Source: Gemmataceae bacterium
GTDB lineage: Bacteria; Planctomycetota; Planctomycetia; Gemmatales; Gemmataceae
Direction: 5' to 3'
DNA: 5,533 nucleotides
Assembly: GCA_026418875.1 (NCBI GenBank)
Contig: JAOAAM010000085.1
Location: 1 to 5,533, forward strand
Below, piece after piece: positions 1 through 5,533 of this stretch. The notes under the pieces were generated by a model, which worked only from the letters and a program-made list of their open reading frames with translations, made no database searches and was not told the DNA's origin. The position numbers and the translations under genes are program-made. The first letter of the stretch is position 1. Each line of letters opens with the position of its first letter.

Positions 1-48
1 GGTCGGAACAACCCGGGGGGCACGGCCTCTCATTCGCCCCTTGATCAT
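1..48 (-). CDS. 5' end of an unidentified gene downstream of the DUF1549/DUF1553 gene (partial)
   Basis: Only the first 16 codons are visible, reading MIKGRMRGRAPRVVPT, and the frame is open to the window edge. The ATG at 48 is preceded by GGGAGG with a 5-base gap, which makes it the best start. An in-frame ATG at 72 would add MSQRWEDT but has only a weak purine stretch before it, and a TGA lies in frame further upstream. The gene starts 61 bases after the stop of the DUF1549/DUF1553 gene on the same strand, so co-transcription is likely. Known context: in planctomycetes, DUF1549/DUF1553 genes are commonly followed by a DUF1501 gene, whose products often start with an arginine-rich Tat-type leader. 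The basic N-terminus seen here would fit that, but no twin-arginine motif is within view. The DUF1501 identity is an inference from synteny only; that a gene starts here is fairly well supported. Confidence 0.55.
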   Translation of the reverse strand, partial: MIKGRMRGRAPRVVPT

Positions 49-53
49 CGTGT

Positions 54-59
54 CCTCCC
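54..59 (-). promoter_or_regulatory. Shine-Dalgarno site deciding the start of the downstream gene
   Basis: The minus strand reads GGGAGG, then ACACG, then ATG at 48. This is a near-ideal anti-16S match at a normal 5-base spacing, and it favours the start at 48 over the in-frame ATG at 72. It stands out because the larger gene upstream has no comparable site before its own ATG. Confidence 0.6.
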
Positions 60-109
60 AACGTTGGCTCATCGCTCGCCCGCCGATTCGTCACTCAGCC
101 GTCACCCGG

Positions 110-3040
110 TCATGGAATGAAGATAAACTCCTTGACGTTCCACAGGACGTGCGCCAGGGCCGACCAAGTCTCGACTCGATCGCTGCCGTGCTGTTCGACG
201 AATTGCTTGGCCGTTCGCCGTTCGGTGTCGTCGGGTGGGCGGCAGAAGGCGGCCAGGTACATTTGCTCGATTCGCTGTTCCGGCGGGTCGTCTCGGGCAT
301 GCAGCGCGGCCCCCCAGCGAGCGGCGAGCTGGTGCACCAACGGATCGTTCATCAAAACCAACGCCTGGGCCGGGACGTTGGACTGGGCCCGGCGGCCATT
401 CGTGGAGAATGGGGCGGGCATGTCGAACGCCAGCATCCACGGGGAGAGAAAATTCCGACGCACCGCAATGTAAATGCTTCGCCGACCGGCCCCATCGAGC
501 GGACCATTGACGCTTGGGCGGCCAATCTCTCCCGCGATGTTGCCCAGGTAGATCGGGACACTCGGCCCCAAGTGCTTCCGGTCGAGGCGACCGCTAATGG
601 CCAGCATCGCGTCCCGGATCGCCTCGCCCTCCAGCCGCTTCAGCCTCGGTCCCCGGATCAGCGAACCGTCTTCCCCGACGCTGGGGCTGCGATAGGTCCG
701 CGACAAAACCACCTCCCGAATCAATCGCTTGATCGACCAGCCACCTTCGTTCACGAACCAATCTGCGAGGTAGTCGAGCAAATCCGGGTTCACGGGACGT
801 TCCCCCATGACCCCGAAGTCGTCGACCGTCGGGACAATGCCACGACCCAACAGATGTTTCCAGACACGATTGACCATGACCCGACCGATCAGCGGGTTGA
901 TCCGCGGATCGACGAGTTGAGCGGCAAGCTCCAGCCGGCCGCTGTTCGGGGCAACCAAAGGCTCCGGCCCGCCAAGGGCTTCGAGGAAGCGGCGGGGAGC
1001 GATCGGACCCGTCGCCGACGGAGCGCCTCTCGGCCGGACATGATCATCGACCCCATTGAAATCCCAAATCGCCGGTGCCCAACGCGACTCCCAAGGGACG
1101 TTCGCGGCGAGTGCCTCCTGCTGCCGCATCAGTTCGCGAACCGTGTCGTGCAGCGGCCGAAAGTCGCTCACGCCGAACAACTCCGGCTGTCGGCAGAGCA
1201 GATCCGCCAAGGGAACGACCCACGGTGACCGATCGTCGCCTTGTGCGAGCGCATCGAGGACGCGGATCAGCCACGCCTGGTAGGCCGTTGCCAACGCCTC
1301 CGCCGATGCGGGGGTGCCCTGGTGCCGCAGAGCTTCTCCCCACGGTCGTGGCGGCGGCGGTTCGTGCTCGGATTCTCGGAATTCGCCGACGGCGAAGTCC
1401 TGCTCGTTGGTCGGCCAAACCTCTAAATGCAGCCGATGACCCTGGTAAACGTCCAAGTCCATCGGGACCCATTGCCACCGGCCGGCTGTGTCGAAGTCCC
1501 GCACCAGGCGGCTGTGCAATGGTCCCTCGATCAGTTTGTGCGAGTCGACCGCGGCATAAATCCGCCCCTGACCCCGGACCCAAACCCAGACTCGCTTTTG
1601 GCTGGTGCGAAACTTGATCGAACGAAGCAGATAACCGTACCGGGGTCGGCCCTTTCCCAACGCGCCATAATCGCTCTCGGTGCCCGGAGGGGTGCGAAGT
1701 CGATTCCAGAACGGATCACGGCGGAACTCGCCGGGAACGGAAAAGCCGACGATGGGCCGTGCCGCCCCTTGCCCCCAGATCACGCCGCCTTGCCCCATGA
1801 AACTCGGCCCGTCCGACTTCCACACCGGCGGGTGGAGGTCGGTCGGCCTGCCCGCTTCACCGTCGTGTTCCCGCAGGCAGTCCTCGATCAGATTCGCCAG
1901 ATCGCCATCATCCTCGCGACACACTCTGGCCCAAGGGTAAAACGGGTGGGCTTCGTCGTTCTCAATTTTGCGTAGGAATTCCACCCACGCGGCCGTTTCG
2001 GGTGCACTGGGCTTGGTCCCTCGTCGCATGGCCTGCCGAGCTGCCAGAAGCCTGGTGCGAAGCGTGTCGGCACTCCGCCGGAACAAATCGGCGAAGCTCG
2101 CCAACGCAGCCTCACGATGCCGCTGCCGCAACGAATCCAGTTCATGGCGGATCCGCTCGTGGGCCGCCATCGTGTCAAATCGCACCTGCCGGTACGAACT
2201 GCTCAATAGGAACCCGCTGAGCGCGTAATAATCACGCTGGGTTATTGGGTCGAATTTGTGGTCGTGGCAGCGGGCACAATGCACCGTCAGACCAAGGAAG
2301 GTCTTCGAGAACACGTCGATCTGATTATCGATCCGGTCGCATTCATCGGCCAAAGTATCCACCGGTGAGTGCAACTCTTCCCCGAGGAACCAGAAGCCCG
2401 TGGCCAGGATGGACTCGTTCGCCCCTTGCGGCTGGCTCAGCCGAGGTTTCGGCAACAGATCGCCGGCGATGTGTTCGACGACGAACTGGTCGTACGGCAA
2501 GTCGCCGTTGAACGCTCGGATCACGTAGTCGCGGTAATGGTAAGCATTGGGGATGGGGGCGTCGTACTCTTGGCCCTTCGTCTCGGCATAGCGCACCAGG
2601 TCCAGCCAGTGCCGCGCCCAGCGCTCGCCGAACTCCGGTCGGCCCAGCAATTCCTCCACGACCCGAGCCATGGCCGCAGGCTCCCCCATCGAAGCACACT
2701 CGCCCTCAAATTGCTCGATTTCCGCCACCGTGGGGGGCAAGCCGATCAAGTCGAAGTAGACTCGGCGGAGCCACACCAGCCGGCCGATCGCCGGCGGGGC
2801 GGAGACTCCGCTCTGCTCCAAGGCTGATAGCACGAAGTGATCGACAGGACGTGCAGGCCAGGTGCTGTTCTGGAGAATCGGCAACTTCGGCCGTCGCACC
2901 GGCTGCCAACACCAGTGGGCGGCCTTCCGCTCGGCCACTAGGGAGGAAGCGGCAGCGGCGGCAGGTGCCGAAGGGTCACCGGCCGACAACCAACCCGCGG
3001 ACAGAAGCACCCCCAGGCCAAGAGCCAGTGTTGCACGCAT
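110..3040 (-). CDS. Exported DUF1549/DUF1553 (PSCyt2-PSD1) protein with one haem c-type motif
   Basis: Full-length planctomycete-type protein of 976 residues, ending HVLWNVKEFIFIP, which resembles the family's usual ending. Residues 1-21 form a signal peptide: MR, a hydrophobic stretch ATLALGLGVLLSAGWL, then a likely cleavage site around LSA-GD. There is no lipobox cysteine. The mature N-terminus has the family-like HWCWQPVRRPKLP. DUF1549 spans roughly residues 63-285, with the CARCHDHKFDPI motif at 255-266; C255, C258 and H259 form a CxxCH haem-binding motif. Residues about 290-400 look helical and charged. About 410-560 look beta-rich and may be a jelly-roll-like domain. DUF1553 spans about 699-955, including LIGRVMVNRVWKHLLGRGIV and NVPAQALVLMNDP. 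The N-terminal PSCyt1 cytochrome domain found in many relatives is absent. The frame stays open upstream to 3289, but that stretch is repeat array and not protein-like; the ATG at 3040 opens directly on the signal peptide. No good Shine-Dalgarno precedes it. The likely location is outside the cytoplasmic membrane. The biochemical role of the family is not established, so none is assigned. Confidence 0.95.
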   Translation of the reverse strand: MRATLALGLGVLLSAGWLSAGDPSAPAAAAASSLVAERKAAHWCWQPVRRPKLPILQNSTWPARPVDHFVLSALEQSGVSAPPAIGRLVWLRRVYFDLIGLPPTVAEIEQFEGECASMGEPAAMARVVEELLGRPEFGERWARHWLDLVRYAETKGQEYDAPIPNAYHYRDYVIRAFNGDLPYDQFVVEHIAGDLLPKPRLSQPQGANESILATGFWFLGEELHSPVDTLADECDRIDNQIDVFSKTFLGLTVHCARCHDHKFDPITQRDYYALSGFLLSSSYRQVRFDTMAAHERIRHELDSLRQRHREAALASFADLFRRSADTLRTRLLAARQAMRRGTKPSAPETAAWVEFLRKIENDEAHPFYPWARVCREDDGDLANLIEDCLREHDGEAGRPTDLHPPVWKSDGPSFMGQGGVIWGQGAARPIVGFSVPGEFRRDPFWNRLRTPPGTESDYGALGKGRPRYGYLLRSIKFRTSQKRVWVWVRGQGRIYAAVDSHKLIEGPLHSRLVRDFDTAGRWQWVPMDLDVYQGHRLHLEVWPTNEQDFAVGEFRESEHEPPPPRPWGEALRHQGTPASAEALATAYQAWLIRVLDALAQGDDRSPWVVPLADLLCRQPELFGVSDFRPLHDTVRELMRQQEALAANVPWESRWAPAIWDFNGVDDHVRPRGAPSATGPIAPRRFLEALGGPEPLVAPNSGRLELAAQLVDPRINPLIGRVMVNRVWKHLLGRGIVPTVDDFGVMGERPVNPDLLDYLADWFVNEGGWSIKRLIREVVLSRTYRSPSVGEDGSLIRGPRLKRLEGEAIRDAMLAISGRLDRKHLGPSVPIYLGNIAGEIGRPSVNGPLDGAGRRSIYIAVRRNFLSPWMLAFDMPAPFSTNGRRAQSNVPAQALVLMNDPLVHQLAARWGAALHARDDPPEQRIEQMYLAAFCRPPDDTERRTAKQFVEQHGSDRVETWSALAHVLWNVKEFIFIP

Positions 3041-3088
3041 AGGGCAGGGTCCATCGGTTGGTGGGTTGTCGCACGGCAGGCCAGCACC

Positions 3089-3117
3089 ATTGTATCGCCG
3101 CGAACATTCCCTTGCAG
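3089..3117 (-). promoter_or_regulatory. Possible sigma70-like promoter of the DUF1549/DUF1553 gene
   Basis: On the minus strand TACAAT (3094-3089) matches the -10 consensus in five of six bases. CTGCAA (3117-3112) lies 17 bases upstream but matches TTGACA in only three of six. The site is about 50 bases before the ATG at 3040 and just downstream of the 26-bp array, so the array would lie immediately upstream of the -35 box. In GC-rich DNA a good -10 is somewhat informative, but the weak -35 makes this tentative. Confidence 0.3.
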
Positions 3118-3132
3118 CACCGATGCGACACA

Positions 3133-3288
3133 TCGACAAGACGCAACGACATGACGCATCGACAAACCGCAACGACGGGACACTTCGACAAACCGAAACG
3201 ACGGGACTCTTCGACAAACCGAAACGACATGACGCATCGGCAAGCCGAAACCACGGGACGCATCGACAAGCCGAAACCACGGGAAGCA
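3133..3288. repeat. 26-bp tandem repeat array, six units
   Basis: Six head-to-tail units of exactly 26 bp start at 3133, 3159, 3185, 3211, 3237 and 3263, with no spacers and no length change. On the plus strand each begins TCGACAA (unit 5 has TCGGCAA). Units 3-6 have CCGAAAC at unit positions 9-15; units 1 and 2 differ there. The last ten bases vary most: units 1 and 4 end ATGACGCA, units 2 and 3 end GGGACACT or GGGACTCT, and units 5 and 6 end GGGACGCA or GGGAAGCA. A decayed copy may precede the array at about 3107-3132. A seventh unit begins with TCGA at 3289 and then loses similarity. The plus strand of the array is poor in T. Since 26 is not a multiple of three and the repeat lacks minus-strand stops, all three minus frames run open through it; this is not evidence of coding. 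It lies 92 bases upstream of the DUF1549/DUF1553 start. Function is unknown. Confidence 0.9.
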
Positions 3289-3449
3289 TCGAGGCGGTTT
3301 TTCGTTATGGCGGAGGGGCCAACGGGTCAGGCGCATGATGCCTCGCAGCCTCTTCGCCCGCCGAACTCCGAGTGGGCCGCTGCCAAAGAGCGGCGACAAG
3401 ACAAGGCACAAATCATCTTTTTCCCACCTTCCACCCCACCGGGAACTTT

Positions 3450-3494
3450 TTCCATCATTTCCATCATTTCCATCATTTCCAAGATTTCCATCAT
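3450..3494. repeat. 9-bp tandem repeat (TTCCATCAT), five units
   Basis: Five consecutive 9-bp units occupy 45 bases. Units 1, 2, 3 and 5 are TTCCATCAT exactly, and unit 4 (3477-3485) is TTCCAAGAT with two changes. A partial TTC follows. On the minus strand the unit is ATGATGGAA, so one frame reads Met-Met-Glu repeats. The surrounding minus-strand frame (96 codons, 3327-3617) has no family resemblance or convincing start, so I read this as an intergenic microsatellite-like sequence formed by slippage and not as part of a protein. Confidence 0.85.
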
Positions 3495-3828
3495 TTCAGC
3501 GAATGCGACCGTCGCTGTCGGATTCGGGTCGACTTGGAGGGCGTGATTTGCCCCCAATGGGAGTGGGTCCGTGTCGGCCCCGCTGAGGTCTGGCAAGACA
3601 AATCGCCCCACCGACAAGTGACTCGACCAAAACCATCTCGAAGTTTTGGATGCGGTGCGGCGAAGTCAAATGGGTGTAGCGAAGTCGTCAGCAAGTAAGG
3701 CCAGCGACAACGGGAAGCGAATCGGAACGGTTGCAGGACACCATCGATCGGCACTCGCCGGGGTCGAACAGGACTGTTGCGACCCGCGGACCGGCAGAGC
3801 GACCAACGTCAGAACGTCAGTCTCCGGC
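3495..3828. other. Intergenic stretch without a recognisable gene
   Basis: About 330 bases between the 9-bp repeat and the EF-G terminator. Open frames of up to about 130 codons cross it on both strands, but none shows a recognisable domain or a well-placed ribosome binding site, and the longest runs antisense into the EF-G gene. Small structures seen: an inverted repeat CCAAAAC/GTTTTGG (3627-3633 and 3643-3649, 9-base loop) with no adjacent T tract; two tandem copies of AACGTCAG (3805-3820); and GCGAAGTC twice near 3660-3690. No tRNA-like fold or CRISPR pattern was found. A small RNA cannot be excluded by eye. Confidence 0.5.
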
Positions 3829-3878
3829 AACAAAAACGGGGCACCGCCGAACGCTCATGGCGTGCATGCGGTACCCCG
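3829..3878 (-). terminator. Rho-independent terminator of the EF-G gene
   Basis: On the minus strand an 11-bp stem is formed by CGGGGTACCGC (3878-3868) and GCGGTGCCCCG (3847-3837), all paired with a single G-U wobble. The 20-base loop can form an inner 4-bp stem (3851-3854 with 3860-3863). The stem is followed at once by TTTTTGTT (3836-3829). It begins 34 bases after the EF-G stop codon, the usual place for an intrinsic terminator, and separates EF-G transcription from the downstream operon. The plus strand has no T tract after the stem, so it should act in one direction only. Confidence 0.88.
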
Positions 3879-3912
3879 AAATCCGATGGTGAGTGTGCCG
3901 AAATGGGTCCGA

Positions 3913-5533
3913 TTATTTCCCGACAGTCACGGGGAGGTCGGCCAGCTCTTCCTTGACCGGGGCGTAATGGCTCGGCTCCATGCTGAAGCTGGCCGTGCCA
4001 CTCGTGAAGTTCCGCAACTCCGTGGTGTAGCCAAACAATTCCGCTAACGGGACAAACGCGGTGAGTTGGCAGCGGCCTTTGTCCATGCTGGTGTCGAGGA
4101 TTTCGCCACGTCGTCGACTGACATCGCGCGTCAAGTCGCCGAGGTAGTTTGCCGGAGCCACGACGACGACCTTCATGATCGGCTCCAGCAGGGTGATGCC
4201 GGCTTGAGCCTGGGCGTCGCGGAAGTTCTCCATGGCTGCCAGCCGGAAGGCATCCTGCGAAGAGTCGACCTCGTGGTACTTGCCATCCGTCAGCGTCGCT
4301 TTGATGTCCACGCAGGGGAAGCCGTACTTGGCCCCTTTCTGGCACGCCTCGCGGAACCCTTCCTCGACACTGGGGATGTACTCTCTCGGGACCACGCCGC
4401 CGAAGATTTTTTCGTCAAAGTACAGGTTGTTCGGGTCGGGTTTTTCGCCGGCAGCTTCGAGTTTCTCGTTGATTTCCTCGATCTGCTCTTTCGTCAGCGG
4501 TTCGTACTCCATGTAAATGACGGCGTACTTGCCGCGGCCGCCCGTCTGCTTGATGTAGCGGGTCTCGAGTTTCACCGGCTGACTCAAGGTCTGGCGATAA
4601 GCCACCATCGGCTTGCCCACGCTCACCTTGATCCCCGGGTTGCGCTGCAATTTGTCCACCGCCACTTCGAGGTGCAACTCGCCCATGCCGGAGAGGATAA
4701 TCTGGTTGGTCTCGGCGTCGGTCTTGCAACGCAAGGTCGGGTCATCGCGGACGAGCTTGGCCAAAGCTTCACCCAGCTTGGCCTCGTCGGTCGCCCGGTC
4801 GGGGATGATGGCCTGCGAGATGACCGGTTCGGGGAAGCGGATCTCTTCCAGGACGATGGGGTTTTCCCGCGGGCAGAGGGTGTTGCCGGTGAACGTGTTC
4901 TTCAGCCCCACGACGGCGACGATCTCGCCGGGGCCAGCCACCTCCAGGGAGTCCCGGCGGTCGCCCATCATGCGGAAGATGCGAGCCACCCGCTCTTCTT
5001 TCCCGGTGCTGGCGTTGAACACGTCATCCTTGGGGTGCAATTCCCCGGAATAGATGCGGACATACACCAGATCGCCTGTCGGCTCGCTGACAGTTTTGAA
5101 GGCCAACGCTGCCAGCGGCTCTTTGGCATCGGGTCGGCGTTCGATTCGAGCTTTTTCCTTGCCTTTCTCGGCCACCGTGCCCGGAACCGCCCCACGATCC
5201 GCCGGCGAGGGGAGATAATCGACGACTGCATCCAATAACAGCTGGATCCCGTGGAACGCTTTGGCCGAACCGCAGTGCACCGGGGTGATCTTGTTTGCCA
5301 AAGTCCCAGCACGGATGGCCCGGCGCAGCACCTCTTCCGGGATGTCGTGCCCCTCCAACACCAGCTCCATCAAATGATCGTCACCGAGGGTCGCGGCATC
5401 GAGCAGGTGGTGGCGGTACTCCTCCGCTTGTTCCCGGAACTCCGCAGGGATCTCTTCAAAGGTGTAGCGGAGGTGCTTCGGGTCGGTGGGGTCCTTTTTG
5501 ACAAACTTCATCCGCACCAGGTCGATGATCCCC
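3913..5533 (-). CDS. fusA: Elongation factor G, C-terminal three quarters (5' end outside window)
   Basis: Translation GTPase that moves tRNAs and mRNA through the ribosome after peptide transfer; cytoplasmic. The visible 539 residues start at GIIDLVRMKF, within the G domain; the P loop and switch regions lie beyond the window. Numbering from the first visible residue: the G5-like CGSA is at about 87-90, followed by LLLDAVVDYLPSP; domain II about 138-235 (YVRIYSGEL, GDTLC-like GNTLC); domain III about 236-315 with SGMGELHLEV; domain IV about 316-447; domain V about 448-539 with LLEPIMKV and SRRRGEI. The domain IV tip keeps YHEVDSS, whose histidine matches the conserved translocation residue (His583 in E. 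coli numbering). Relative to E. coli EF-G there is an insertion of about 15 residues in domain IV (4417-4494). The text resembles mitochondrial EF-G1 and the spirochaete/planctomycete EF-G1 group, an inference from remembered sequences. No tuf follows; a terminator does, so this is not a standard str operon. An EF-G paralogue with an altered role is possible, hence some caution with the symbol. Confidence 0.95.
   Translation of the reverse strand, partial: GIIDLVRMKFVKKDPTDPKHLRYTFEEIPAEFREQAEEYRHHLLDAATLGDDHLMELVLEGHDIPEEVLRRAIRAGTLANKITPVHCGSAKAFHGIQLLLDAVVDYLPSPADRGAVPGTVAEKGKEKARIERRPDAKEPLAALAFKTVSEPTGDLVYVRIYSGELHPKDDVFNASTGKEERVARIFRMMGDRRDSLEVAGPGEIVAVVGLKNTFTGNTLCPRENPIVLEEIRFPEPVISQAIIPDRATDEAKLGEALAKLVRDDPTLRCKTDAETNQIILSGMGELHLEVAVDKLQRNPGIKVSVGKPMVAYRQTLSQPVKLETRYIKQTGGRGKYAVIYMEYEPLTKEQIEEINEKLEAAGEKPDPNNLYFDEKIFGGVVPREYIPSVEEGFREACQKGAKYGFPCVDIKATLTDGKYHEVDSSQDAFRLAAMENFRDAQAQAGITLLEPIMKVVVVAPANYLGDLTRDVSRRRGEILDTSMDKGRCQLTAFVPLAELFGYTTELRNFTSGTASFSMEPSHYAPVKEELADLPVTVGK

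Noticed and set aside
41..1228. A 395-codon plus-strand open frame
   Set aside because: It lies antisense to the DUF1553 half of a well-supported gene, has no recognisable domain, and is a typical by-product of GC-rich codon use.
3133..3288. CRISPR array
   Set aside because: The 26-bp units are contiguous with no unique spacers, and the units themselves vary; no cas gene is nearby.
3376..3394. Hairpin GCCGCT/AGCGGC as a terminator
   Set aside because: The stem is only 6 bp and no T tract follows on either strand.
3327..3617. Small minus-strand protein with Met-Met-Glu repeats
   Set aside because: The repeat comes from a 9-bp microsatellite, the flanking residues resemble no known family, and no convincing ribosome binding site was seen.
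3491..3754. An 87-codon minus-strand open frame in the gap
   Set aside because: No recognisable motif, and it runs into the 9-bp repeat; chance is the simplest explanation in GC-rich DNA.
3646..4047. A 133-codon plus-strand open frame in the gap
   Set aside because: It overlaps the terminator and the 3' end of the EF-G gene in antisense and shows no protein-like features.
4066..5238. A 390-codon plus-strand open frame
   Set aside because: It is antisense to the conserved EF-G domains; the minus-strand reading has unmistakable family motifs and the plus reading has none.

Overview
The window looks like chromosomal DNA of a planctomycete (Planctomycetota; a Gemmata-like lineage is possible but not shown). 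The best evidence is a full-length DUF1549/DUF1553 protein (Pfam PSCyt2 and PSD1 families), a class strongly expanded in planctomycetes. A second clue is an elongation factor G that sits apart from tuf and resembles the spirochaete/planctomycete and mitochondrial EF-G1 type. The DNA is GC-rich and every gene I can support is on the minus strand.

Layout, in the direction of transcription (high to low coordinates). The window opens inside an EF-G gene (3913-5533). The start of its GTPase domain is outside; domains II to V are complete. It ends at a TAA stop, and 34 bases further on lies a strong intrinsic terminator (3829-3878). An 872-base gap without a convincing gene follows (3041-3912). It holds a 9-bp microsatellite-like repeat (3450-3494) and a precise 26-bp tandem array of six units (3133-3288). 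A weak sigma70-like promoter (3089-3117) lies between the array and the next gene. That gene (110-3040) encodes a 976-residue exported protein with a signal peptide, a DUF1549 domain carrying one CxxCH haem-type motif, a beta-rich middle section and a DUF1553 domain. Sixty-one bases past its stop, a third gene starts at position 48 behind a good Shine-Dalgarno sequence and runs off the window. By planctomycete synteny it may be a DUF1501 protein, but too little is visible to tell.

Functionally there are two units. The EF-G unit is translation housekeeping and is closed by its own terminator. The DUF1549/DUF1553 gene and its downstream partner form a probable two-gene operon for an exported, possibly haem-containing system of unknown biochemical role. 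The most unusual element is the 26-bp array just upstream of that operon. I do not see a clearly new multi-gene system.
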